Positions 25,259-32,372 of a stretch of 32,372 bases of DNA are shown in pieces. The notes beneath the pieces are model-generated. The model ran no database searches, had not been told where the DNA came from, and worked only from the letters and a program-made list of their open reading frames with translations. Both the position numbers and the translations under genes were made by a program. The stretch comes from Deltaproteobacteria bacterium (GTDB taxonomy: Bacteria > Desulfobacterota > Desulfarculia > Adiutricales > JAFDHD01). The DNA is taken from NCBI GenBank assembly GCA_019306365.1, contig JAFDLS010000004.1, forward strand, positions 1-32,372, in the 5' to 3' direction. Position 1 is the first letter of the stretch. Each line of letters opens with the position of its first letter.

Positions 25259-27895
25259 ATGACAACCCGTAAATCAAGTACAGATAGATTTGTAAGGGCC
25301 ATTATTGAAGCCAGAAGACCGCTGGCCCGGCTGGCGCTTCCCAGGTCAACTGTTAATCCGGAAGAGGAAGGCGGCTGCGGCGTAACCGGTTTTGCTTCCA
25401 GTGTCAAGGTTAAAGGGCGTCATATCTTTGAGCCCTCCCGCCAGATGCACAATCGGGGTAATGGAAAGGGCGGCGGTATCGCCGCGCTGGGGCTCGATCA
25501 TAACGATCTGGGCGTCTCAGCGGAAATCGTGACTGAGGATTATCTCTTGCAGATCGCTTTCCTGGATATGAACTGCCGCCGGGCCGTGGAGGATAAGTAT
25601 GTTAACCCCTACTTCCGGATAGACCACATTGACTCTTTAACACCGGTAGACGATTATCATGACGTCGAGGGTCTCGAAATTCGTCCTCCGGACGTGGTTC
25701 GATACTTCATTCGCGTCAAGAAGCCTGTTCTTCAGGATTTTATCATGAAAAAGGGCTTGCGTTTCACGGATGACCGTAAGGCTGAGGATGAGTTCGTCTA
25801 CCAGAATACCTTTCGGTTGAATAGTGAGTTTTACGCCGGCGGCGAGCAGCGCGCCTTTGTCTTGTCTCATGGTCGAAATTTGATTGTCCTCAAAGCTGTT
25901 GGCTACGCGGAACAGGTGGTTCAGTATTATCAGCTCGACAATCTCAAGGCTCACGCCTGGATTGCCCATCAGCGTTTCCCGACCAAGGGGCGGGTCTGGC
26001 ATCCCGGCGGAGCACATCCTTTCGTTGGTCTGAACGAGGCTCTGGTTCACAACGGGGACTTCGCTAATTATCAGAGTATTGTTGACTACCTGCGTCAGCG
26101 AAACATCTTCCCCCTCTTCATGACTGACACCGAAGTCAGCGCGTATTTGTTTGATTTGCTGACCCGTGTTTACAGCTATCCCCTGGAATATGTGATTGAG
26201 GCCCTGGCTCCAACCAGCGAAATGGATCTGGACCAGCTCTCCGAAGACAAGCAGAGAATTTACTCCCTCGTTCAAAACAGTCACATGCACGGCTCGCCGG
26301 ACGGCCCATGGTTTTTCATTATCGCCCGGAATAACGTTGAGGATCAGACCCTTCAACTCATTGGCATCACCGATACATCCATGCTTCGGCCACAGGTGTT
26401 CGCCCTTATGGACGGTGAAGTCAAGGTGGGGCTGATATGCTCTGAAAAGCACGCGATTGACGCCACCTTGAGAAGTCTGGCCGATGAAGATCCCCGGTTT
26501 GGCCGCGTCGCGGATACCTACTGGAACGCACGCGGCGGATCTCACACCGACGGCGGCGCGTTCATTTTTAATATCAAACCGGGCAAAAATGGGGAGGCTG
26601 AACTCACCTGCACTGATAAATTCGGACAGGCCATTAACATCCCCGAGTATCAGAAACCCTGTCCTTTCCCCCGTCCGCATGGTGTTACGCGTTCGGAAGT
26701 TATTTCAAGAATGGAGCAGATGCTGGCCGCGGGAGACGCGGTGGGCTTATATAAGATGGTTGTGGCTGACCTGTCTGAACCGGGTTACGAAAGGTTTTTG
26801 GGTACGGTTGAGTGGCTGAAAAGGGCGGCGATCCGAGACGATCAAACAAAAAGTACGGTTTTAAAGATTCTTACGCTGCTTTTAGACAGGCGTTACGATC
26901 CGCATGACAAACGCCGGCGTTCCCTGTTAGAGGTTCTCAATCAGGCGATTGATGATATCCTGCTGGCTTGTCCGCTGGTAGGTTCTGAATCTTCCAGCCG
27001 GTACGCGCGCATTGATTTTACGAACCGGGAACGCCTGGGACCGCCTCAGGGCGAACAGGAGATACTGGTCATAGATGCCTTTGATTTTAAGCCCGAAGGT
27101 TGCGACTGCGACGCTCGGCTCCAGGTCGAGGCTTACCGTTTGGGGTGGCGGCGGTTTATCTGCTTTCGATATCGGGGACAGCGTTTCACGGCCACCGGTC
27201 TGGGTTTGGGTACGGATGAAGTTCGTTTCGATATCTATGGCGGTTCAGGTGACTATCTCGCTTCAGGCATAGACGGTCTTCACATTTACGTTCACGGTAA
27301 CGCGCAGGATCAGCTTTGTCAGATCATGAAAAATGGCAAGCTGGTCATATATGGCGATGTGGGGCAGACCTTCATGTACGGCGCCAAGGGGGGCGAGGCC
27401 TATATTATGGGCAACACCGCTGGCAGGCCCTTAATCAACGGCGTGGGTCGTCCCCGGGTTGTTATCAACGGAACAAGTCTGGATTATCTGGCTGAGTCTT
27501 TTATGGCTGGCGATCCGTTGAAAGGCGGCGGTTTCGCTATTCTCAACGGCGTAACTTTTGACTGGCAGGGCCGGCTCAAGGAACTACCCACGCCATACCC
27601 CGGATCTAACCTGTTTTCCCTGGCTTCCGGCGGGGCAATTTACATCCGGGATCCCCATGACAAAATCGTTGAAGAACAGCTAAACGGTGGGATTCTGGAC
27701 TTTATTACCCTGGAAGACTGGGAACTCATCCGGCCTTACCTCAAGGAGAATGAACGCTTGTTTGGTATTTCTCTCGAAAAAGACCTGCTCACGGTTGACA
27801 ATCATCTGCTTGACCCCGGTCGGATCTATCGTAAAGTCAAAGCGGTGAAGAGTACTATCCTTGCCGGAAGCGAGGAAAGCCTTGTGCCTGAATAG
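25259..27895 (+). CDS. Glutamate synthase amidotransferase fused to GXGXG domain
   Basis: This 878-residue protein has a class II glutamine amidotransferase domain at about residues 40-420. Cys40 in GGCGVTGF is the probable nucleophile after removal of a 39-residue propeptide. The domain also contains AWIAHQRFPTKGR, LVHNGDFANY and HGSPDGPW. A C-terminal GXGXG beta-helix spans about 620-830 (for example GDVGQTFMYGAKGGEAYIMG). The FMN domain that lies between these in standard bacterial GltB is absent and is supplied by the upstream gene. GAGGA 8 bases before ATG 25259 fixes the start, 1 base past the previous stop. It completes a split GOGAT, so glutamine hydrolysis and the ammonia tunnel are expected. 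Confidence 0.9.
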   Translation: MTTRKSSTDRFVRAIIEARRPLARLALPRSTVNPEEEGGCGVTGFASSVKVKGRHIFEPSRQMHNRGNGKGGGIAALGLDHNDLGVSAEIVTEDYLLQIAFLDMNCRRAVEDKYVNPYFRIDHIDSLTPVDDYHDVEGLEIRPPDVVRYFIRVKKPVLQDFIMKKGLRFTDDRKAEDEFVYQNTFRLNSEFYAGGEQRAFVLSHGRNLIVLKAVGYAEQVVQYYQLDNLKAHAWIAHQRFPTKGRVWHPGGAHPFVGLNEALVHNGDFANYQSIVDYLRQRNIFPLFMTDTEVSAYLFDLLTRVYSYPLEYVIEALAPTSEMDLDQLSEDKQRIYSLVQNSHMHGSPDGPWFFIIARNNVEDQTLQLIGITDTSMLRPQVFALMDGEVKVGLICSEKHAIDATLRSLADEDPRFGRVADTYWNARGGSHTDGGAFIFNIKPGKNGEAELTCTDKFGQAINIPEYQKPCPFPRPHGVTRSEVISRMEQMLAAGDAVGLYKMVVADLSEPGYERFLGTVEWLKRAAIRDDQTKSTVLKILTLLLDRRYDPHDKRRRSLLEVLNQAIDDILLACPLVGSESSSRYARIDFTNRERLGPPQGEQEILVIDAFDFKPEGCDCDARLQVEAYRLGWRRFICFRYRGQRFTATGLGLGTDEVRFDIYGGSGDYLASGIDGLHIYVHGNAQDQLCQIMKNGKLVIYGDVGQTFMYGAKGGEAYIMGNTAGRPLINGVGRPRVVINGTSLDYLAESFMAGDPLKGGGFAILNGVTFDWQGRLKELPTPYPGSNLFSLASGGAIYIRDPHDKIVEEQLNGGILDFITLEDWELIRPYLKENERLFGISLEKDLLTVDNHLLDPGRIYRKVKAVKSTILAGSEESLVPE

Positions 27896-27983
27896 CTTAC
27901 GTTCGAATCTACATATCGGTATCAGTTTTTTTTATTACTCTGCACCATGCCGCTTTTGACATGACATACACTGAAGTGTGAAA

Positions 27984-28424
27984 ATGGATTATCGCGTTGG
28001 CCGAATCAATCGTGTTTTTTTTGTTCGTTTTGATGACGGGGAAGACCTTCGAACCTGCGTGGAAGAGTTGGCGCACCGGGAAAAAATAGAACAGGGTTTG
28101 GTTCTTGTCACCGGCGCCATGAAAAAGGCTGAGCTGGTGGTTGGTCCTAAAGAGACCGCCATACCTCCGGAGCCTGTCTGGTCAGGGTTCGAAGATAGCA
28201 GGGAAATTCTGGGTGTAGGAACCCTGGTTCAGGATCCAGAAGGGATGTCGCTGCATTTGCATCTGGCCGCCGGACGCGGTGATGAACCCGTAAAGGTAGG
28301 TTGTCTGCGCGGGGAAAATCAAGTATATCTGGTAGCCGAGGTGGTTATATTGGAAATAAACGGTCTGGAGGCTGCCCGGATACCGGATGAGGCCTCGGGA
28401 CTTACTCTTCTATCCTTTCGCTAA
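27984..28424 (+). CDS. PPC/DUF296-domain protein
   Basis: This small protein of about 146 residues matches the PPC (DUF296) fold throughout. LVLVTGAMKKAELVVG is followed by REILGVGTLVQDPEGMSLHLHLAAGRGD, whose H-x-H resembles the metal-binding histidines of bacterial members. Related domains occur fused to AT-hook proteins in plants. The bacterial role is unknown, with a metal-dependent or DNA-linked function suggested. GTG at 27978 is an alternative start. It follows the glutamate synthase gene by 88 bases and may be the last gene of the operon. Confidence 0.78.
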   Translation: MDYRVGRINRVFFVRFDDGEDLRTCVEELAHREKIEQGLVLVTGAMKKAELVVGPKETAIPPEPVWSGFEDSREILGVGTLVQDPEGMSLHLHLAAGRGDEPVKVGCLRGENQVYLVAEVVILEINGLEAARIPDEASGLTLLSFR

Positions 28425-28466
28425 CCTCCCAGGATAACCAGCCATATACGCTTTTTCCTTGTCCCG

Positions 28467-28490
28467 CTCTTTTTGTTAAGGTAAAAAGAG
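28467..28490. other. A/T stem-loop after the PPC gene
   Basis: CTCTTTTT (28467-28474) pairs with AAAAAGAG (28483-28490) across an 8-base loop. The T-run lies inside the stem, so it is only a weak terminator candidate on either strand. Confidence 0.3.
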
Positions 28491-28495
28491 TTAGA

Positions 28496-28686
28496 GCGTT
28501 TGTCATAAATAAGTTTCGTTTGGCTTTGGGGCAGGAGGAGATATAGTTTTGGCCATTACCCTGAGCCACTTTACGGCAAACGCCAAAACATTATGTAATT
28601 GCCGCCTGTTTTGCCATATCAGCCGCTGATAGAGGCTTGATTTCGCTTAGTAATCAAACGGAAAATAATTCTGGCAATTTACTATA
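28496..28686 (-). repeat. ~190-bp interspersed repeat family, copy D (inverted)
   Basis: The reverse complement starts TATAGTAAATTGCC and ends GACAAACGC, matching copies A-C. It lies between the PPC gene and the M23 peptidase gene, ending 34 bases before the latter's ATG. Its outer arms are kept with single changes, and its middle pair is mismatched. Confidence 0.83.
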
Positions 28687-28720
28687 TCAGGTTTTTTCTT
28701 ACCTCGGCCTGCGGTAGATA

Positions 28721-30049
28721 ATGAAAATCGGAAATCGTTACAACAATGTCTTTCAGTCCACCCGCCAACGACGGCGCCGGCTGCTCGTATTTCTTTTAGT
28801 TCTTGTTTTAATTTTTATCGCTCTTATAGCCTTTAATATTCGCCGTCCTGAAATAGCAGCCAAAGAAAAATCAAAGCCGGATCAGGAACTTTATTCGAAA
28901 CTGCCCGCGTTACACCCGGGCCCGTTTCAAGCCGAAGCGGACTGGGCGAATAAAGTCCAAATGGTAAAGGTTAAAATAAGGAAAAATGAGACGGTTAGCA
29001 GCGCGCTGACCGGTCAGGGATTAGATCGTCTTCAGGTTTTTAACCTGACTCAAGCCTGCGCCAAGGTTCTTGACTTGAAAAAGGTTCGGCCGGGAACTGA
29101 ATTTACGTTGTATCTAGATGAAAATCACAAGGAAGTCGAGAGGTGTGAGATTTCATACAACCAGGGCCATCGGGTGGTCGTGCTGAGAACCCCTGGTGGG
29201 CACGTGGCCGCGTCACAGGCTTTTGAACCGGTTGTCTGCCTGGAGTTTGCTGAAGGTGAGATCGAACTTTCCTTATGGGGCACGGCGGTTGAACGTCTTA
29301 AGATAAACCCGGAAGTGATCCTGAGTTTTTCTGATATTTTTGCGTATGATGTTGATTTTTTTACTGATGTTCAAGCCAAGGACACGTTTTCGCTTTTATA
29401 TGAAAAGAAGTATTTGAATGGACATTTTATCGGACCAGGCCAAATTCTCGCGGCTGAGTTTGTCAATAAGGGACGAAAGCTGGAGGCCTATTATTTTAAG
29501 AATGCCAAAGGGGAAGCCGGATACTACAATGCAAAAGGCCGGTCCCTGCGCAAGATGTTCCTAAAATCACCGCTTAGATATCGGCGCATAAGTTCTTACT
29601 TTTCCAGGGTCAGATTTCATCCTATTCTTAAAATTTACCGCCCGCACCTGGGTATAGATTATGCCGCACCTGTTGGCACGCCCGTGGAAACAGTGGGAGA
29701 CGGACGGGTTGTCTTCATGGGGCGAAAAGGCGGTTATGGAAAGTTTGTCAAGATTAAACATAATAGAGCCTACACCACCACATATGCGCATCTTTCCCGC
29801 TACGCTAAAGGTCTTAAAAAAGGGAAATGGGTACGCCAGGGGGATTTGATCGGTTACGTTGGTTCGACAGGTCTTTCGACAGGGCCGCATCTCGATTACA
29901 GGATAACTAAAAATAATAAATTTATCAATCCCTTGTCTTTAAAATTAGAGCCTGCTCCTCCCATTGCCTCTTCGGAAAGGCCACGTTTTTTTGCCCAGAT
30001 AAAACAGGTTCAGGCCGCGACATCCAGGCTTCAGGCCGCCCGCAGGTAA
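28721..30049 (+). CDS. Membrane-anchored M23 family peptidoglycan endopeptidase
   Basis: This 442-residue protein has a basic N-terminus followed by one membrane helix (about residues 20-40), so most of the chain is periplasmic. A LysM/OapA-like region (about 80-130) is followed by the M23 (lysostaphin-type) domain at about 295-405. H309-x3-D313 (HLGIDYAAP) and H357 match the catalytic pattern. The final H-x-H is H390-L-D392, so the third zinc ligand would be Asp instead of His. The overall form resembles MepM-type cell-wall hydrolases that open cross-links during growth. No clear ribosome binding site is seen; the repeat copy D is just upstream. Activity is likely but should be regarded as unproven because of D392. 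Confidence 0.88.
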   Translation: MKIGNRYNNVFQSTRQRRRRLLVFLLVLVLIFIALIAFNIRRPEIAAKEKSKPDQELYSKLPALHPGPFQAEADWANKVQMVKVKIRKNETVSSALTGQGLDRLQVFNLTQACAKVLDLKKVRPGTEFTLYLDENHKEVERCEISYNQGHRVVVLRTPGGHVAASQAFEPVVCLEFAEGEIELSLWGTAVERLKINPEVILSFSDIFAYDVDFFTDVQAKDTFSLLYEKKYLNGHFIGPGQILAAEFVNKGRKLEAYYFKNAKGEAGYYNAKGRSLRKMFLKSPLRYRRISSYFSRVRFHPILKIYRPHLGIDYAAPVGTPVETVGDGRVVFMGRKGGYGKFVKIKHNRAYTTTYAHLSRYAKGLKKGKWVRQGDLIGYVGSTGLSTGPHLDYRITKNNKFINPLSLKLEPAPPIASSERPRFFAQIKQVQAATSRLQAARR

Positions 30050-30095
30050 CACTTTCGTTTTTTAACTTTTTTTAAGTCAGTACAAAAATTTTTCC

Positions 30096-30125
30096 TTGAC
30101 AAATAGTGGTTTATTTAATTAGTTT
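30096..30125 (+). promoter_or_regulatory. Weak candidate promoter of cdhD
   Basis: TTGACA (30096-30101) is perfect, but the best -10 (TAGTTT at 30120-30125, 18-base spacer) is poor. The rest of the 270-base gap between the peptidase gene and cdhD holds no other recognisable feature, and the start would leave a leader near 190 bases. Confidence 0.3.
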
Positions 30126-30304
30126 AAACGGCGGAAAAGACAAGGAAGGACGTAATTTTTTTTAGCTTGTCTATGTGCGAAAATTCACTAGATTTTGATT
30201 TGTTTAAGTGTTGCAGCGCATCCCGTAAACGCGGAGCCCTTTGTGGGTTTAGAATAAAAAGTGAAGGTGACGCTGAGCCTTGAAGCCTTACCTTAACCTT
30301 AAAG

Positions 30305-30311
30305 AAGGAGG
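30305..30311 (+). promoter_or_regulatory. Ribosome binding site that selects a TTG start for cdhD
   Basis: AAGGAGG lies 8 bases before TTG 30320, the in-frame start. An ATG at 30313 is only 1 base past this site and would give a five-residue peptide, so it is not the start. Confidence 0.7.
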
Positions 30312-30319
30312 TATGAATT

Positions 30320-31891
30320 TTGGCTTTTGAAATGAAAACCGTTCCGTATTCGGGCGAGATAAGAGAAGTTAAACTGGGCTCGAAACAGGACGTAACTGTA
30401 GGAGGAGAAACCTCTTATCCCTTCTTTCTTTTTGAAGGGAAAATGCCCAATAAACCAAAAATTGCCATGGAAGTATGGGATATGGACCCTGGCGAAGAGT
30501 GGCCGGAGTCTGTGAAAGAGCCTTTTGCCGATGTATTGAATGACCCGGGGGCTTGGGCTAAAAAGTGTGTGGAATACGGCGCGGACATCGTGGTGGTACA
30601 ACTCAAAAGCACAGACCCCAACGGACTCGACAATGGCGCTAAAGAGGCGGTGGCCGCCGTAAAGGCCGTTGTTGAAGCTGTGGATGTGCCTATTGCCGTT
30701 TATGGTGTGGCAAACGAGCAGAAAGATATTGAAACTCTGAGCGCCGTCGCTGAGGCATTTCAGGGCCAAAACTTAATCCTGGGGCCGGTTGAAGAGAAAA
30801 ATCACAAGCAAATAGGCGCTCAGGCCCTAGCCTATGGACACATAGTGGCCGCCAACACCCCTATTGACGTTAACCTAGCTAAACAGCTCAATATTCTCCT
30901 GGAGAACCTGGGCGTAACCTACGACAAGATTTTGATCGATCCCACCACTGGCGGTCTTGGTTACGGCATGGAGTACTGTTATTCAGTCATGGAACGGCTT
31001 CGTATGGCCGCTTTGGCGCAACAGGACCAGAACCTCCAGCAGCCCATCATCAATAACATGGCTTTTGAGATCTGGAAAACCAAGGAAGCCAAACAGGATA
31101 TGGATGAAGTCCAGACAATGGGTTATAGCGACGATCGCGGCATCCTCATGGAAATCACCGCTTCCGTGGCTTTGCTTTTAGCCGGTTCTGATATTTTGTT
31201 CATCCGCCATCCTGAATCCGTGAAAATCGTAAAACAGTATATCGATCTTCTGGCTGACGGTGGTGAGGCCACTGCCGAGGGTGTCAAAGAGGTCGGGGTC
31301 GTACCTCTGGATATGCTGCCCAAGGTAGAAAAGAAAGCCGCGCCTTCACCGAAGAAGGAAGAGAAGACTGAGAAGAAGGCCGCGCCAAAGAAGAAAGCCG
31401 CGCCAAAGAAGGCCGAGGTGAAAAAGGAAGCCGCGCCCGCCAAGGAGAAGAAAGAAGAGAAGAAAGCCGCCGCCCCTGAGAAAAAGGTTGTACCCATTGA
31501 CGAGGCCAAGGTCAAAGCTGAGGAAGAGGCCAAGGCTAAAGCTGAGGAAGAGGCCAAGGCTAAAGCGGAGGCGGAAGCCAAGGCAAAAGCGGAGGCGGAA
31601 GCCAAGGCAAAAGCGGAGGCGGAAGCCAGGGCTAAAGCCGAGGAAGAGACCAGGAAGAAGGCCGAGGCGGAAGCCAAAGCCAAAGCCAAGGCTGAGGCCA
31701 GGGAGAAGGAACAGGCTCTCAGGGCAGCCCGGGCTAAAGAACGGGAGGAACTTGAAGCTAAACATGCGGCTAAACAGGCTGCTGGACCTCGCAGCATGAA
31801 GAAAGCGGAAGTGGTAGTGGAGAAGGAATTTGTGGTGGCAGAGGATATTTTGGCCAGCTTAGTTCGGGTTCACCGCCGGTTTATTACATAG
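30320..31891 (+). CDS. cdhD: Acetyl-CoA decarbonylase/synthase delta subunit (corrinoid Fe-S protein small subunit) with long KAE-rich tail
   Basis: This is a 523-residue protein with a TTG start. Residues 1-334 are a typical CdhD/AcsD TIM barrel (VTVGGETSYPFFLFEG, VVVQLKSTDPN, DPTTGGLGYG, DDRGILMEITAS). With CdhE it carries the corrinoid that moves the methyl group to acetyl-CoA synthase. From residue 335 a tail of about 190 residues is Lys/Ala/Pro-rich and then forms about eight octad repeats of KAEAEAKA type (residues 399-462), a probable long single helix or coiled coil. Known CdhD proteins end near the barrel, so the tail is unusual. cooS follows after 92 bases. Confidence 0.9.
   Translation: MAFEMKTVPYSGEIREVKLGSKQDVTVGGETSYPFFLFEGKMPNKPKIAMEVWDMDPGEEWPESVKEPFADVLNDPGAWAKKCVEYGADIVVVQLKSTDPNGLDNGAKEAVAAVKAVVEAVDVPIAVYGVANEQKDIETLSAVAEAFQGQNLILGPVEEKNHKQIGAQALAYGHIVAANTPIDVNLAKQLNILLENLGVTYDKILIDPTTGGLGYGMEYCYSVMERLRMAALAQQDQNLQQPIINNMAFEIWKTKEAKQDMDEVQTMGYSDDRGILMEITASVALLLAGSDILFIRHPESVKIVKQYIDLLADGGEATAEGVKEVGVVPLDMLPKVEKKAAPSPKKEEKTEKKAAPKKKAAPKKAEVKKEAAPAKEKKEEKKAAAPEKKVVPIDEAKVKAEEEAKAKAEEEAKAKAEAEAKAKAEAEAKAKAEAEARAKAEEETRKKAEAEAKAKAKAEAREKEQALRAARAKEREELEAKHAAKQAAGPRSMKKAEVVVEKEFVVAEDILASLVRVHRRFIT
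31514..31705 (+). repeat. 24-bp coding tandem repeat in cdhD
   Basis: About eight imperfect 24-base units encode octads such as KAEEEAKA and KAEAEAKA. Neighbouring units differ mostly by synonymous or conservative changes, indicating growth by slippage or unequal crossing over. The opposite strand shows long open frames here only because of this low complexity. Confidence 0.75.
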
Positions 31892-31983
31892 TGATGTGTA
31901 GACATAATTATACCCATAGGATATATTAATAATCAGGATTTTTAACTTAAACCCGGAATTTAAAATGTGAGGAGGAACCTTTC

Positions 31984-32372
31984 ATGTCAGCCGATGAGGA
32001 TAAAGGCAAAAAGGAAAAGGGTGTAAGGGCGGAAGAGGTATCTGTAGACACCGCTAGTATCAAAATGATTAAAAAAGCCCAGGCCGAAGGTATCGAGACG
32101 ATTTTCGACCGGGCCAAGACGATGAAACCATGTAATATCGGAGTGGAGGGGATCTGTTGTAAGAACTGTTCGCAGGGCCCTTGCCGTTTACCCCTGACCA
32201 AAAAGATAAAAGAAGGCGTTGAAGAAGATAACCGGAAAGGCCTTTGCGGGGCTACACCCGAAACAATCGCCGCCCGGAATTTTGCCCGCATGGTCGCCGC
32301 AGGCGCTGCCGCTCATTCAGACCATGGCCGCGGCGTGGCCGAGGTCTTTCTGGCCGCCGCCCGCAAGGAGAC
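31984..32372 (+). CDS. cooS: Anaerobic carbon monoxide dehydrogenase catalytic subunit (N-terminus only)
   Basis: The first 129 codons of a CooS/AcsA-type Ni-Fe-S CO dehydrogenase are present, and the frame runs off the right edge. C50 and C58 would bridge the D-cluster; C59, C62, C67 and C88 fit the B-cluster (KPCNIGVEGICCKNCSQGPC). The enzyme interconverts CO2 and CO for acetyl-CoA synthesis or oxidation. GAGGAGG 8 bases before the ATG supports the start. It follows cdhD by 92 bases, with no terminator seen between them, so the genes probably belong to one acetyl-CoA synthase operon. Confidence 0.93.
   Translation, partial: MSADEDKGKKEKGVRAEEVSVDTASIKMIKKAQAEGIETIFDRAKTMKPCNIGVEGICCKNCSQGPCRLPLTKKIKEGVEEDNRKGLCGATPETIAARNFARMVAAGAAAHSDHGRGVAEVFLAAARKE

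Noticed and set aside
25637-26680. 347-codon minus-strand frame within the amidotransferase gene
   Set aside because: The plus-strand gene carries complete amidotransferase motifs; the opposite frame matches nothing recognisable.
28467-28490. A/T stem-loop as a strong terminator
   Set aside because: The T-run is inside the stem and no U-tract follows it.
14582-28686. The four-copy repeat as a CRISPR array
   Set aside because: Copies are about 190 bases, kilobases apart and in both orientations, with no regular spacers and no cas genes.
30313-30330. ATG at 30313 as the cdhD start
   Set aside because: It is out of frame, 1 base from the ribosome binding site, and stops after five codons.
31123-31797. 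Long minus-strand frames rich in Ala/Leu/Ser and Phe/Leu/Gly opposite the cdhD tail
   Set aside because: They arise from the low-complexity 24-base repeat of cdhD read backwards; there is no ribosome binding site and no recognisable domain.

Overview
The window looks like an anaerobic, Wood-Ljungdahl-type bacterium, most likely a Desulfobacterota (deltaproteobacterial) lineage. The reasons are the archaeal-style C1 genes (MvhD, MetV, MetF, CdhD, and a CooS start at the right edge), the full proteobacterial GlnB/GlnD/GlnE cascade, and an NrpR repressor best known from methanogens. The lineage is inferred from gene content only.

Layout. (1) 1-3686, minus strand: two membrane glycosyltransferases of the GT39/ArnT type, the upstream one carrying TPR repeats and the downstream one cut by the window edge. 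(2) 4103-5176: a two-TM potassium channel with RCK/TrkA domains. (3) 5203-5378: a TA-ended MITE-like repeat, then a glnB leader with a -24/-12 (sigma-54) promoter and an upstream palindrome. (4) 5862-16190: glnB, glnD, glnA1, glnE, a catalytically dead glnE paralogue, and a second glutamine synthetase, glnA2, with its own promoter. (5) 16461-19542: nrpR (minus) divergent from a standalone FMN glutamate synthase, with several palindromic operator candidates between them. (6) 20014-27895: a sigma-54-like promoter, an inverted copy of the MITE-like repeat, then a tightly packed mvhD-metV-metF operon that runs straight into a three-subunit archaeal-type glutamate synthase. (7) 27984-28424: a PPC/DUF296 protein; 28721-30049: an M23 peptidase. 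(8) 30320 to the end: cdhD with a long Lys/Ala/Glu-rich tail, then the start of cooS.

How the parts fit. PII (GlnB) and GlnD sense nitrogen status and act through GlnE on GlnA1, which keeps the adenylylated tyrosine (Y398). GlnA2 is the other GS class: it lacks that tyrosine and keeps an Arg62-type feedback residue. NrpR probably represses itself and the adjacent glutamate synthase. The C1/methyl branch (MetVF with MvhD) shares an operon with ferredoxin-type GOGAT subunits, which suggests shared low-potential electrons or co-regulation of carbon and nitrogen assimilation.

The most unusual items are the GlnE pseudoenzyme (catalytic DxD changed to AxA), the nrpR promoter with an operator inside its spacer and a possibly leaderless start, a GACAA-N2-TTGTC palindrome upstream of both sigma-54-like promoters, the metVF-GOGAT operon with a degenerate FMN paralogue, and a four-copy ~190 bp repeat family with interlocked, partly covarying inverted arms. 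No tRNA, rRNA, CRISPR or transposase gene was seen.
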